From Propionibacteriaceae bacterium (GTDB taxonomy: Bacteria > Actinomycetota > Actinomycetes > Propionibacteriales > Propionibacteriaceae), in assembly GCA_017306015.1 (NCBI GenBank), contig JAFKJK010000011.1, positions 1 through 64,000 on the forward strand: a stretch of DNA of 64,000 bases. Reading direction: 5' to 3'. Below are positions 18,441 to 27,647 of the stretch, piece after piece. How positions within the stretch are numbered: the first letter of the stretch is position 1; each line of letters starts with the position of its first letter. The translations under genes and the position numbers were made by a program. Below the pieces are notes generated by a model. The model saw nothing but the letters and a program-made list of their open reading frames with translations. It searched no databases and was not told the DNA's origin.

Positions 18441-19298
18441 TCAGGCGGCGGACTCCTGGCTGGCGGCGTGGGCCTGCCGGGCACTGCGACGCTCGGCCTG
18501 GCGGTCCGGGTCGGGTACCGGCGAGGCCAGCAGCAGCCGCTGGGTGTAGGGATGATCGGGGGTCTGGGTGACCTTCAGCGCCTCACCCTGCTCCACGATC
18601 CGGCCGCGGTGCATCACGGCCACCCGGTGGCTGATGTGGCGCACCACGTCCAGGTCGTGGGAGACGAACAGATAGGACACACCGGTTCCCTGCTGGATCT
18701 CCAGCAGCAGGTCGAGCACCCGGGCCTGCGTGGTCAGGTCCAGCGCGCTGACCGGCTCGTCGCAGACGATCAGCTGGGGACGCAGCGCCAGCGCCCGGGC
18801 GATCGCGATCCGCTGCCGCTGGCCACCGGAGAACTCCCGCGGCAGCCGCGACATGGCATCGACCGGCAGGTGAACCCGGTCCAGCAGCTCCTGGACGCGG
18901 CGACGTGCGTCGGCACCCGTGATGCCCTGGATCCCGAGCGGCTCGGACAGGATGTCGCCCACCGTCATCGCCGGGTTCAGCGACGTGTACGGGTCCTGGA
19001 ACACCACCTGCAGGTGCTGGCTCAGCTGCTGCCGCTGCCGGCGTCCCGCGTGGCTGATGTCCTTGCCGAGGAACGTGATCCTGCCCGCGGTCACCGGCGC
19101 CAGCCCGAGCACCGCCCGTCCCAGCGTGGTCTTGCCCGAGCCGGACTCGCCGACCAGACCGAGCGTCTCGCCGGGCGCGATCCGGACGCAGACGTCGTGC
19201 AGCACCCGGAACGGCCTGCCGAACATGCCCTTGCCGGGGTACTCGACCACCAGGTCGTCGACGGTCAGCAGGTCGGGGCTCTCGATGGTCGTGCTCAT
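18441..19298 (-). CDS. Oligopeptide/nickel-type ABC transporter ATP-binding protein
   Basis: This 285-residue ATPase of the Opp/Dpp/Nik family energises uptake at the membrane. It shows Walker A GESGSGKTT near residue 55, the Q-loop VFQDPYTSLNP, the signature FSGGQRQRIAIARAL, Walker B LIVCDEPVSALD and the family C-terminal motif HPYTQRLL that contacts the permeases. Its ATG overlaps the stop of the upstream permease-ATPase fusion by 4 bp, and it is the last gene of a four-gene operon. It corresponds to DppF/OppF. Confidence 0.92.
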   Translation of the reverse strand: MSTTIESPDLLTVDDLVVEYPGKGMFGRPFRVLHDVCVRIAPGETLGLVGESGSGKTTLGRAVLGLAPVTAGRITFLGKDISHAGRRQRQQLSQHLQVVFQDPYTSLNPAMTVGDILSEPLGIQGITGADARRRVQELLDRVHLPVDAMSRLPREFSGGQRQRIAIARALALRPQLIVCDEPVSALDLTTQARVLDLLLEIQQGTGVSYLFVSHDLDVVRHISHRVAVMHRGRIVEQGEALKVTQTPDHPYTQRLLLASPVPDPDRQAERRSARQAHAASQESAA

Positions 19299-21154
19299 GT
19301 CGTCAACTCCAGGGACTCTTCGGCCTGGACGAGTTCGTCCTCGGTCAGCAACGGGCTCAGCTTCTCCTCGGTGAGCAGCGGAGTCATCGGCGGCTTGTTC
19401 TCCAGCATCGACGCGAGCAGCACCTTGGTGTACGGGTCCTGCGGCGAGCGCAGGATCGCACGGACGGGACCCTCCTCGACCAGCCGGCCGTTCTGCATCA
19501 CCACCACCCGATCGCAGATGTCGGCGACCACGCCGAAGTTGTGGGTGACCACCACGATGCCCAGCCCCAGCCGGGACTGCAGCTCGCGCAGCACGTCCAG
19601 CACCTCGGCCTGCACGGTCACGTCCAGCGCCGTCGTGGGCTCGTCGGCGATGATCAGGTCGGGTTCGCACGAGATCGCACCGGCGATCAGCACCCGTTGA
19701 GCCATCCCGCCCGAGATCTCGTGCGGGTAGGCGTCGTAGGTCCGCTGTGGCTCGGGGATCCCGACGCTGGCCAGCAGGTTCAGGGCCCGGTCCCGCGCCG
19801 CAGCCTTGGTGATGCCGAGGATCCTGACCATCGGCCGGGTCAACTGGGAGCCGACCGTGAAGGCCGGGTCGAGGTTGCTCATCGGCTCCTGCGGGATGTA
19901 GGAGATGCGCTTGCCGCGCAGCGGCGCGAGGCGGTCCTGGTGGACGTGGTCATCGTCCGGGGCGACGGTGTACACCCCGTCGAACTGGATCGCCCCGCCG
20001 GTGACGATCGCGTTGTCGGGCAGCAGCCCGAGGATCGCGAACGCCGTCTGGGTCTTGCCCGATCCCGACTCGCCGACGATGCCGAGCACCTCGTTGCGGT
20101 CGACGTGGAAGCTCACCCCGTCCACCACGGTCTTGCGGCCGCCGCCCGGCTGCGGGTACCCGATGCCGAGGCCGGTGACCTTGAGCAGGTGGTGCTCGGT
20201 GCCGCTCTCCACCGCCACCGGGGGGACGGCCCTGCGGGCGGCCGGCCCGACCGGACGGGCCCGCTTCTCCTTGACCTTCTCCAGATCCTCCAGTGAATCG
20301 CGCAGCGCGTTGCCCAGGAGCACGAAGGCCGCGATCGTGACCGCGATGGCGGCCGACGGCCACACCAGGGTGAGCGGCGCGCGGTAGATGTTGCGGAAGC
20401 CGTCGGCCACCATGACGCCCCAGGTCGGGACCATCGGGTCGCCCAGGCCGAGGAACTCGAGTGCGGACTGGATGGAGATCGCCACGCCGCAGACCATGGC
20501 GGTCTGGATGATGATCGGCGCCCGGACGACGGAGAAGATGTGCCGCGCGATGATCCGGCCGTCCGACAGCCCGGACACCCGGGCGGCGTCCACGTACAGC
20601 TCGTTGCGCACCGACTGCACCGCGGTTCGGGTCAGCCGGTAGTAGCCCGGACTGAGCAGGACACCGAAGACGACCATGGCGATCCAGGTGGACGGACCGA
20701 TCGCGGCGCGCACCGCCAGCAGCACGACCATTGACGGCAGGGCGAGCAGGATGTTCGTCGTCCAGTTCGCGAGCCCGTCGAAGGTGCCGCCGTAGTAGCC
20801 GGCCAGCAAGCCCGCCGGGAGGCCGATCGCGATGGCGACAGCCGCGGCCAGGGCGGCTGACAGCAGCGTCACCTGGGCGCCGTAGACCAGCCGGGACGCG
20901 ATGTCACGGCCGGCGCTGTCCGTCCCGAGCCAGGAGCCGCCGCCCGGGCCCGCCAGGACGTTGCCGATGTCGGCGAAGTTGGGGTCCCCCGGTGCGACGA
21001 GCGGCGCCAGCACCGCGATCAGGACGATCACGCCGAGGATGACGAGCGCGGTCAGGCCCATCGGGTTTCGGACCAGGCGGTGCCACGTGGAGGCGCGAAC
21101 CACCACGCCGGCCTGCCCGGCGGACTGGGCGACGTTCGGGGTGACTTCGGTCAT
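19295..21154 (-). CDS. ABC transporter permease-ATPase fusion (DppC-DppD type)
   Basis: This 619-residue protein joins two normally separate subunits. Residues 1-290 are a DppC-type permease with about six helices (GTDSAGRDIASRLVYG, then the EAA-like loop VDAARVSGLSDGRIIARHIF). Residues 320-619 are a DppD-type ATPase with Walker A GESGSGKTQ near residue 360, EISGGMAQRVLIAGA and Walker B LIIADEPTTALD. A charged linker (EKVKEKRARP) joins them. Both ends overlap neighbours by 4 bp, so expression is tightly coupled. Such fusions occur in other actinobacterial peptide/nickel importers. The substrate is not evident; nickel is attractive given the lar genes. Confidence 0.92.
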   Translation of the reverse strand: MTEVTPNVAQSAGQAGVVVRASTWHRLVRNPMGLTALVILGVIVLIAVLAPLVAPGDPNFADIGNVLAGPGGGSWLGTDSAGRDIASRLVYGAQVTLLSAALAAAVAIAIGLPAGLLAGYYGGTFDGLANWTTNILLALPSMVVLLAVRAAIGPSTWIAMVVFGVLLSPGYYRLTRTAVQSVRNELYVDAARVSGLSDGRIIARHIFSVVRAPIIIQTAMVCGVAISIQSALEFLGLGDPMVPTWGVMVADGFRNIYRAPLTLVWPSAAIAVTIAAFVLLGNALRDSLEDLEKVKEKRARPVGPAARRAVPPVAVESGTEHHLLKVTGLGIGYPQPGGGRKTVVDGVSFHVDRNEVLGIVGESGSGKTQTAFAILGLLPDNAIVTGGAIQFDGVYTVAPDDDHVHQDRLAPLRGKRISYIPQEPMSNLDPAFTVGSQLTRPMVRILGITKAAARDRALNLLASVGIPEPQRTYDAYPHEISGGMAQRVLIAGAISCEPDLIIADEPTTALDVTVQAEVLDVLRELQSRLGLGIVVVTHNFGVVADICDRVVVMQNGRLVEEGPVRAILRSPQDPYTKVLLASMLENKPPMTPLLTEEKLSPLLTEDELVQAEESLELTT

Positions 21155-22092
21155 GACACACGCACCTTCGGGTTGAGCCAGCCGTTGAGGATGTCGACCA
21201 ACAGGTTCACCACGATCACGATCACCACGGTGTAGACGACGACGCCCATCACCAGCGGCAGATCGCTCTTCGTGGTGGCCTCGACCGCGAGCCGGCCCAT
21301 GCCGGCGATGGCGAAGATCGACTCGATGATCACCACCCCGCCCAGCAGGGAGATGAACTGCAGGCTGAGTACGGTCAGCCCGGCCGGGGCGGCCGAGCGC
21401 AGCACGTGCCGGAACAGGATCTCGCGTTCGGTGATCCCGCGGCTGCGCAGGGTGCGGACGTAGTCCAGTTCGAGTTGCCGGATGAACGCCGACCGGATCT
21501 GCTGGGCCGCACTCGCCACGCCGTTGATCACCAGGGCGATCACAGGCAGGGTCAGTGAGAGCACCCACAGGTTGAGCCCCGCGTTCGGGGTGATCTTCGA
21601 GATCGGCGGGAACAGCCGCAACTGGATGGCGAAGACCCAGACCAGGAAGACTCCGATGATGAACCCGGGCAGTGCCGAGCCGAGGACGGCACCGATCTGG
21701 ACGAGTCGGTCGACCCAGCCGCGCCGGACCGCCGCCAGCATTCCCAGGACGGCGGCGACCAGGGCGATCAGGATGATCGAGGCGAACACCATCACCAGGG
21801 TGACCGGCAACCGGCTCGCGATCGCGCTGAAGACCTGCTCGTTGGTGAACCAGGAGCGGCCGAAGTCACCGCGCAGGGCGTGCGCCCACCAATCGGCCAA
21901 CCGGGTGAGCAGCGGCTGGTCCAGCCCGAGCTCGGCCTCCTTCGCGGCGAGGGCCTCGGGCGTGGCCTGGTCACCGAGGATGTTCCGGGCGATGTTGCTC
22001 GACGATGCGTACAGCAGGACGAAGGTCAGGCAGGCGACGGTGACGAGCACGACGACACCCGAGCCGATTCTCCTGAGGATCATGAACAGCAT
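21151..22092 (-). CDS. Oligopeptide/nickel-type ABC transporter permease (DppB type)
   Basis: This 313-residue membrane protein has six predicted helices, starting with MLFMILRRIGSGVVVLVTVACLTFVLL, the standard DppB/NikB N-terminus. The EAA loop LELDYVRTLRSRGITEREILFRHVLRSA contacts the ATPases. It is the second gene of the operon, 70 bp after the binding-protein gene, and overlaps the next by 4 bp (ATGA). Confidence 0.92.
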   Translation of the reverse strand: MLFMILRRIGSGVVVLVTVACLTFVLLYASSSNIARNILGDQATPEALAAKEAELGLDQPLLTRLADWWAHALRGDFGRSWFTNEQVFSAIASRLPVTLVMVFASIILIALVAAVLGMLAAVRRGWVDRLVQIGAVLGSALPGFIIGVFLVWVFAIQLRLFPPISKITPNAGLNLWVLSLTLPVIALVINGVASAAQQIRSAFIRQLELDYVRTLRSRGITEREILFRHVLRSAAPAGLTVLSLQFISLLGGVVIIESIFAIAGMGRLAVEATTKSDLPLVMGVVVYTVVIVIVVNLLVDILNGWLNPKVRVS

Positions 22093-22162
22093 TGGTCACC
22101 TCCGTTGGACTGGCGGACGGGGCGGGGGCGGGACCCTGACGGGCTGCCCGCCCCCGCTGCGG

Positions 22163-23698
22163 TCAGGCGACCGGCGCGTAGTTGTAGATGGACGGCACCG
22201 CCTGCTGCGTCTGCGGCACTACCGTCAGCTTCTTGGCGTCGTAGAAGTACAGCTGGCTGGGCCGGAACCACGGTGCGAACCAGGCGTTCTCGGTGACGTA
22301 GGTGTTGATCGCCTGGGCGGCGGCCTTGTCCTCCCCGTTGGCCTGCAGGGCGTCCAGCTGCTTGGTCAGCTCCGGGGTGGCGGAGTCGAACGGGTTGTAC
22401 AGACCGTCGGTGGAGAGCAGGAGCTTGCTGGCAACCCAGGACGGGCCCTGGAAGATGTTGAACGCCGCGGCGGCGAACTTGCCCTGGCCGAGCAGGCCCT
22501 GATAGTCGGCGCCGGGTACCGAGGTCTGCTTGACGGTGATGCCCACGTCCGCCAGTTGCTGCGTGACCATGGTCATCAGGGTCTCGAAGCCGGGGGTGAG
22601 GACGGGCATCTCGATCTCCAGACCGTCGGCGTACCCCGCGTCGGCCAGCAACTGCTTCGCCTTGGCCTTGTCGAAGGTGTAGTGGGTGTCGAGTTCGGGC
22701 ACGTACGCGGTGCTGGCCGGGCCGAAGACCTGGCTGGTCACCTCGCCGAAGCCACCGCCGAGGCTCTTCAGCATCGTCTCGCGGTCGAGCGCGTAGTTGA
22801 TCGCCTGGCGGACGCGGACGTCACCGAGCGCCTTGTTGAGCTTGCCGGCGCGATCCATCAGCAGCAGACCCTGCCAGTCGGTGGGGTACGCCAGCTTGGT
22901 CAGTCCGGACGCTTCGGCCTGCTGGACGGTGGTGGGATCGAGCAGGGTGGCCTGCACCTCGCCCGACGTGATCGCGTTCACCCGGCTGGTCACGTCCGCC
23001 AGCAGCTTCAGGGTGATCTTGCCGAACTTCTGCAACTGGGGGTTCCAGTAGCCCTCCCGCGCCGTGAACACGTACTGGGAGCCCACGACGGACTGGTCGG
23101 CGACCATCACGTACGGCCCGGTGCCGACCGGGGTGCGGTCGATCGCGTCGCTGCCCAGCGCCTTGGGGCTGCCCATCAGGCCGAGGGCCTGCGAGAGGTA
23201 GTACTCCAGCGCGGGGTCGGGCTTGGCCAGCTGGATCTCGACCGTGTCGTCGTCGATGGCCTTCACGGACCCGATGGCGGCAGCCTGCGCGGCCTGCGGG
23301 CCGTTGTCGGTCTTGAAGTGCTCGAGGTTGGCCACCACCGCGGCGGCGTTGAACTTCTCGCCGTCGGAGAAGGTGACGTCGGTGCGCAGGTCCAGGCTGA
23401 AGGTCATGCCCTTGTCGTCGGTATAGCCCCACTTCGTGGCCAGCATCGGCGAGTACGCGCCGTCCGGCTCGCGCAGGATCAGGGTGTCGTAGGCGGCCTG
23501 GAAGGGCTGCAGCCGGTGGCCGACGTGGGCCTGGGCCGGATCCCAACTGGCCGGCTCCTGCACGATGCCGAGCACCAGTTCGGCGCCTCCGGCTGTGCCG
23601 CCCCCGCCGGGGGAACCGGTGCCGGAGCTGCAGCCGACAACGCTCAGGGCGAACGCGGCAGCCAGCGCCGGGATCGCGAGTAGTGTGCGTGACTTCAT
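22163..23698 (-). CDS. Extracytoplasmic substrate-binding lipoprotein of the peptide/nickel ABC importer
   Basis: This 511-residue SBP family 5 (SBP_bac_5) protein captures the ligand outside the membrane. The signal peptide MKSRTLLAIPALAAAFALS ends in the lipobox VVGC with Cys23, followed by a Gly/Ser linker. Family motifs include EPASWDPAQA, DVRVRQAINYALDRETML and AKQLLADAGYADG. The start was chosen at the ATG preceding the signal peptide, with AAGGA upstream. It heads the four-gene operon. The ligand could be peptides, nickel chelates or oligosaccharides. A phased TTGCC array lies 96-218 bp upstream, tying import to the island regulon. Confidence 0.92.
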   Translation of the reverse strand: MKSRTLLAIPALAAAFALSVVGCSSGTGSPGGGGTAGGAELVLGIVQEPASWDPAQAHVGHRLQPFQAAYDTLILREPDGAYSPMLATKWGYTDDKGMTFSLDLRTDVTFSDGEKFNAAAVVANLEHFKTDNGPQAAQAAAIGSVKAIDDDTVEIQLAKPDPALEYYLSQALGLMGSPKALGSDAIDRTPVGTGPYVMVADQSVVGSQYVFTAREGYWNPQLQKFGKITLKLLADVTSRVNAITSGEVQATLLDPTTVQQAEASGLTKLAYPTDWQGLLLMDRAGKLNKALGDVRVRQAINYALDRETMLKSLGGGFGEVTSQVFGPASTAYVPELDTHYTFDKAKAKQLLADAGYADGLEIEMPVLTPGFETLMTMVTQQLADVGITVKQTSVPGADYQGLLGQGKFAAAAFNIFQGPSWVASKLLLSTDGLYNPFDSATPELTKQLDALQANGEDKAAAQAINTYVTENAWFAPWFRPSQLYFYDAKKLTVVPQTQQAVPSIYNYAPVA

Positions 23699-23793
23699 CG
23701 TTGAGTCCTTCTGCTCATGCGTCCGGAACCGGACGGTCCTGCGGGAGTTCGCTGACTGAAGCGTGCTGGGTGGCGGGCCGGGCGGACCACCCG

Positions 23794-23916
23794 TTGCCAT
23801 GTGTTGCCCCGTTTGCCGCAGAGTTGCCAAGGAGTGGGACGGCTGTAGCGCTGAGATTACCTTCTGATCATCGAGAGGCGCGCTGGTTCCCGGCTTTCGT
23901 TTGCCATACGTTGCCA
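23794..23916. promoter_or_regulatory. Operator site 3 (six phased TTGCC)
   Basis: TTGCC occurs at 23794, 23804, 23813 and 23824, then at 23901 and 23911, with 9-11 bp spacing inside each group, about one helical turn. It lies in the 312 bp gap (23699-24010) upstream of the ABC importer operon; no other feature is seen there. It is the largest array of the set. Confidence 0.6.
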
Positions 23917-24010
23917 CCCGGGCCGGGACGGTGTCGGGACCGTCCATGGCTGTGCCAGCGGCGGCCGGCAGGAGCGGGGAGGGAACCGGAGCGTCCCCAG
24001 GTCCCCAGGC

Positions 24011-24691
24011 TCAGCGGGCGGCGATCTGGGCGGCCAGGTGGCCGGCGCCGTAGCCGTTGTCGATGTTGACCACCGCGACACCGGGCGCGCACGCGTTCAG
24101 CATCGTCAGCAGTGGGGCGAGGCCTTCGAAGGCGGCCCCGTAGCCGACCGACGTGGGGACGGCGACCACCGGTGCGCTGACCAGGCCGGCGACGACACCC
24201 GGCAGGGCACCGTCCATCCCGGCGACGACGACCACCACGGCGGCGGTCCGAAGCAACTCCAGCCGGCCGAGGATGCGATGCAGGCCGGCCACGCCGACAT
24301 CCACCACGAGTTCGGTGCGCCGGCCGAGGAACTCCGCCGTCCGCTGAGCCTCCCGCGCGACCGGCAGGTCCGACGTCCCCGCGGCGGCCACCACCACCAG
24401 GCCTCCGGACGGCTCCGGCATCTCTGCGGGCCACCACAGCAACCGGGCCTCGGCGTCGTGCGCAGCCTCGGGCAACGCCTCGTGGACGGCGGCCGCGCGC
24501 TCGGCGTCCGCCCTGGTGAACAGCGCCCGCGCCCCGCGCTCACGCAGGGCCGCGGCGATCGCCCGCACCTGTTTCGGCGTCTTCGACTCGCAGTACACGG
24601 CCTCGGGGTAGCCACGCCGGGCTTCCCGATCGAAGTCGAGGTCGGCCAGGTCCCGCAGTTCGGCGGGCGGCTCCCAGCTCGGCTCAGCCAT
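24011..24691 (-). CDS. larB: LarB, nicotinate adenine dinucleotide carboxylase/hydrolase
   Basis: LarB carboxylates the pyridinium ring of nicotinic acid adenine dinucleotide and hydrolyses it to P2CMN, the first step to the nickel-pincer cofactor. The 226-residue protein ends in a PurE-like domain (GLVVVAAAGTSDLPVAREA, AGMDGALPGVVAGLVSAPVVAVPTSVGYG, NACAPGVAVVNIDNGYGAGHLAA). The N-terminal RRGYPEAVYCESKTPKQV is typical of LarB. Its start overlaps larE by 8 bp, so the two are translationally coupled with larE first. Confidence 0.92.
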   Translation of the reverse strand: MAEPSWEPPAELRDLADLDFDREARRGYPEAVYCESKTPKQVRAIAAALRERGARALFTRADAERAAAVHEALPEAAHDAEARLLWWPAEMPEPSGGLVVVAAAGTSDLPVAREAQRTAEFLGRRTELVVDVGVAGLHRILGRLELLRTAAVVVVVAGMDGALPGVVAGLVSAPVVAVPTSVGYGAAFEGLAPLLTMLNACAPGVAVVNIDNGYGAGHLAAQIAAR

Positions 24692-25541
24692 GGACGCGGG
24701 TCACCAGCGGCAGCGTGAACGCGCCGGACTGCACCCCGGCCAGGTCGACGCTGACGAACCGGAATCCGGCGGCCTGGACGCCACGCGCGATGGTCGTCCG
24801 AGCCGGTTCGTTCACCGCACGGACCAGGTCGTCAGCCGGCAACTCGATGCGGGCGACGTCGCCGTGGTGGCGCACCCGCGCCTCGGTGAAGCCCAGCTCG
24901 TGCAGCACCTCCTCGGCGTCCTCGATCTGCCGGAGCTTCTCGGCGGTCACCGGCTCATGGTGGGGGATCCGGGACGCCAGGCAGGGCGCGGCCGGCTTGT
25001 CCGCGGAGGACAGTCCGAGCGCCCGGGCGACCAGCCGGACGTCCGCCTTGCCGAGGCCTGCGTCCGCCAAGGGCCGCAGCACGCGGTGGTTCGTCGCAGC
25101 TTTGGCGCCGGGACGGTCGGGACGGACGGCGTCGTCGGCGTTCTCGCCGTAGGCGATCGCGGTCAGCCCGTAGCGGGCGGCCACCTCGTCGTCGATTCGG
25201 GTGAACAGCTCGGTCTTGCAGTGGAAGCAGCGGTCGGGGCCGTTCGCCTGGTACTCCGGGCGCTCCAGCTCGTGCGTCGGCAACTCGACCAGGGCGGCCC
25301 CGATGTCGGCCGCCAGCTCGTGCGCCGCCCGGCGCTCGGAAGCGGCCAGGCTCGGCGACACCCCGAGGATCGCCAGCGTCCGGTCAGCGCCGAGGGCGCG
25401 GGTCGCCAGAGCCAGCAGCACCGAGGAGTCCACCCCGCCGGAGAACGCGACGCCCAGCCGGGACGGCGAGCCCAGCCGCGCCTCCACCCGTCCGGCCAGC
25501 TCGGCGACGTCGGCCGGCAGCGCCTCTGCGATCAGGGTCAT
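24684..25541 (-). CDS. larE: LarE, ATP-dependent sulfur transferase for the nickel-pincer cofactor
   Basis: LarE converts the two carboxylates of P2CMN to thioacids, giving P2TMN. The 285-residue protein has the PP-loop SGGVDSS (residues 34-40), the CFHCK motif (105-109) and Cys187 in APCLASRIPHHEPVT, at the place of the sacrificial Cys176 of the L. plantarum enzyme. Enzymes of that type lose the cysteine sulfur as dehydroalanine. The Cys pair in CFHCK leaves open an iron-sulfur type LarE. It is the first gene of larE-larB. Confidence 0.92.
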   Translation of the reverse strand: MTLIAEALPADVAELAGRVEARLGSPSRLGVAFSGGVDSSVLLALATRALGADRTLAILGVSPSLAASERRAAHELAADIGAALVELPTHELERPEYQANGPDRCFHCKTELFTRIDDEVAARYGLTAIAYGENADDAVRPDRPGAKAATNHRVLRPLADAGLGKADVRLVARALGLSSADKPAAPCLASRIPHHEPVTAEKLRQIEDAEEVLHELGFTEARVRHHGDVARIELPADDLVRAVNEPARTTIARGVQAAGFRFVSVDLAGVQSGAFTLPLVTRVHG

Positions 25542-25588
25542 GTTCTCAGCCTCCCCTCACTCCTCTGCTCGGACAAGTGTCCGTCATC

Positions 25589-25813
25589 GTCATCCCTGGC
25601 GAACGCGGGGATCCTTGGTCTCGGCAACAGCCGGTTGTCCGATGTCCACGTCGCGCCCTCGTCATCCCGGGCGAACGCCGAGACCCTTGGCCTCGCCAAT
25701 AGTTGGTTGTTTGATGTCCACGTCGCGTCCTCGTCATCCCGGGCTTGACCCGGAATCTCGTCTCAGACGTACCAGCAACCCCCGCGGAGATCCCCGCTTT
25801 CGCGGGGATGACG
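25589..25813. repeat. 72 bp tandem duplication with GTCRTCCC palindromes
   Basis: Two diverged 72 bp units (25589-25660 and 25661-25732) each begin with GTCATCCC and share the word gatgtccacgtcgcg. A third GTCATCCC head at 25733 runs into GGGCTTGACCCGGAATCTC, and a mirror copy with hairpin CCCCGCTTTCGCGGGG lies at 25793-25808. The set fills the gap between larE and gnd. No gene is seen there. A weak GGCAAC/GTTGTCC pair occurs at 25623-25640. Confidence 0.8.
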
Positions 25814-25839
25814 AGGGTGGTGCGGGACGACGGCGTGGC

Positions 25840-27300
25840 TCAGGCCTCGACTTCGGTGCGGTCTCCGGACCACAGGGTGTGGAAGGTGCCCGGCTTGTCG
25901 ACGCGGGCGTAGGTGTGGGCACCGAACAGGTCGCGCTGGCCCTGGATCAGGGCGGCCGAGCTCCGCTGCGCGCGCAGACCGTCGTAGTACGCCAGCGAGG
26001 ACGCGAACGCCGGCGCCGGGACGCCACTGCGGGCGGCCTGGGCGACCACCCGGCGCCATGCGGCCAGCCCATTCGCCACCGCCTCGGTGAAGTACGGGTC
26101 GGCCAGCAGCAGCGGCAGGTCGGAGTCGCGCTCGTAGGCCTCGGTGATCCGGTTCAGGAAGCGGGCCCGGATGATGCAGCCGCCCCGCCAGATCCGGGCC
26201 ATCGCGCCGCGGTCGATGTTCCAGCCGTACTCGGCGGACGCGGCCGCGATCTGGTCGAAGCCTTGGGAGTAGGCGACCACCTTGGACGCGTACAGCGCCG
26301 AGCGGACGTCCTCGATGAACTGCTTGTGGTCCTCGATCGCGAACGGCTCGGCATCGTCCGGCAGCAGCTTCCGCGCCGCCTCCCGCTGCGGCAGCGAGCT
26401 GGACAGCGCCCGGGCGAAAGTGGCCTCCGCGATCCCGGTCACCGGGACGCCGAGGTCGAGCGCGTTCTGCACCGTCCAGCGGCCCGTCCCCTTCTGACCG
26501 GCCTGGTCGACCACCACGTCGATGAACGGCTTGCCGGTCGCGGCATCGGTGTGGTGCAGCACCTCGGCGGTGATCTCGATCAGGAACGACTCCAGGTCAC
26601 CGGTGTCCCAGTCGGCGAAGATGTCGCCGAGTTCGGCCGGGGATGCGTCCAGACCCTGCCGGAGCAGGTCGTAGGCCTCGCCGATCAGCTGCATGTCGGC
26701 GTACTCGATGCCGTTGTGCACCATCTTCACGAAGTGGCCGGCGCCGTCCGGGCCGACGTGGACGCAGCACGGGACGCCGTCCACGTGCGCGGCGATGCTC
26801 TCCAGCAGCGGACCGAGGGACGCGTACGACTCGGCCGGCCCTCCGGGCATGATCGCCGGCCCGTTCAGGGCCCCTTCCTCGCCGCCGGAGATCCCGGCGC
26901 CGACGAACAGCAGGCCCTTCTCCTTCAGGGCGGCCTCGCGGCGGATCGTGTCACGGAAGAACGAGTTACCGCCGTCCACGACGATGTCGCCGGGCTCCAG
27001 GTGCGGGATGAGTGACTCGATGGTGGCGTCCGTCGCGTCCCCGGCCTTGACCATTAGCAGGATCCGGCGCGGCCGCTTGAGGCTGGCCACGAATGCGGCC
27101 AGGTCCTCCGACGGCACGAAGTCACCGTCGCCGCCGTGCTCGGCGACCAGCTCGCGGGTGCGGGTCGCGGTGCGGTTGAACAGCGCGACGGTGTGCCCGT
27201 GCCGGGCGAAGTTGCGGGCGAGGTTGCTACCCATCACGGCCAGGCCGACGACGCCGATGTCGGCGGTGGCTGGCGCGGCGGGCGTTTCGGGACTGCTCAT
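25840..27300 (-). CDS. gnd: 6-phosphogluconate dehydrogenase, decarboxylating
   Basis: Gnd oxidises 6-phosphogluconate to ribulose 5-phosphate and CO2. The 486-residue protein has the nucleotide motif VVGLAVMGSNLARNFARHGH followed by FNRT, typical of the NADP-preferring type, plus the substrate-binding and catalytic segments VDGGNSFF, GAGISGGEEGA, GHFVKMVHNGIEYADMQ (catalytic Lys) and DQAGQKGTGRWTV. The start is at MSSPETP with AGGAG 6 bp upstream. It sits alone between lar genes and a LacI regulator rather than with zwf, which suggests its job here is to receive gluconate from a sugar-acid pathway. A TTGCC operator lies 64 bp upstream. Confidence 0.95.
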   Translation of the reverse strand: MSSPETPAAPATADIGVVGLAVMGSNLARNFARHGHTVALFNRTATRTRELVAEHGGDGDFVPSEDLAAFVASLKRPRRILLMVKAGDATDATIESLIPHLEPGDIVVDGGNSFFRDTIRREAALKEKGLLFVGAGISGGEEGALNGPAIMPGGPAESYASLGPLLESIAAHVDGVPCCVHVGPDGAGHFVKMVHNGIEYADMQLIGEAYDLLRQGLDASPAELGDIFADWDTGDLESFLIEITAEVLHHTDAATGKPFIDVVVDQAGQKGTGRWTVQNALDLGVPVTGIAEATFARALSSSLPQREAARKLLPDDAEPFAIEDHKQFIEDVRSALYASKVVAYSQGFDQIAAASAEYGWNIDRGAMARIWRGGCIIRARFLNRITEAYERDSDLPLLLADPYFTEAVANGLAAWRRVVAQAARSGVPAPAFASSLAYYDGLRAQRSSAALIQGQRDLFGAHTYARVDKPGTFHTLWSGDRTEVEA

Positions 27301-27363
27301 CGTGACTCCTGATGCGGCTGGTTCGAGTGCTCGGTACCCAATCAACTCCACCCGGGCCGTCCC

Positions 27364-27387
27364 GACAAGCTGTTGCCGACAGTTGCG
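27364..27387. promoter_or_regulatory. Operator site 4 (GACAA-gctg-TTGCC plus TTGCG)
   Basis: GACAA-GCTG-TTGCC (27364-27377) nearly matches the centre of the site upstream of the HAD gene (GGCAA-GCTG-TTGCC), and a second half site TTGCG follows 10 bp later at 27383. It lies 64 bp upstream of gnd in the 359 bp gap shared with lacI. Confidence 0.5.
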
Positions 27388-27498
27388 GGTCGGCGACCCT
27401 GACAGGATTCGCGCGCTCGATCGTCCCGGACGGCCCCGTGAACGCTCTCACCGGCATCGAGCGCGCAATTCTCGTCGCCAACCACACACGCCACCAGG

Positions 27499-27575
27499 TG
27501 AACCGCCGGGGACAGGTACTTCGGTTCACCGCGACAGCCACCAGCTGAACCGCCGGGGACAGGTACTTCGGTTCA
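27499..27575 (+). repeat. Two direct REP-like palindromes
   Basis: Copies at 27499-27528 and 27546-27575 are identical over 30 bp (TGAACCGCCGGGGACAGGTA then CTTCGGTTCA). They lie between the divergent gnd and lacI genes, so they are not simply terminators here. Confidence 0.9.
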
Positions 27576-27647
27576 CCGCGCCAGCCACCGAGCCCGCCGG
27601 ACGGAGGGTGAGCCGACCCCTTTCGTCCCGTTCGAGTCCGGGGTGGT

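Noticed and set aside
23794..23828. TTGCCA words as -35 promoter boxes only
   Set aside because: They recur two to six times at 10 bp spacing and on either strand; promoter boxes would not be arrayed this way, though single words may double as -35 elements.
25589..25813. 72 bp tandem units considered as a CRISPR or a coding repeat
   Set aside because: Units diverge internally, there is no short repeat/spacer pattern and no open frame with a start.
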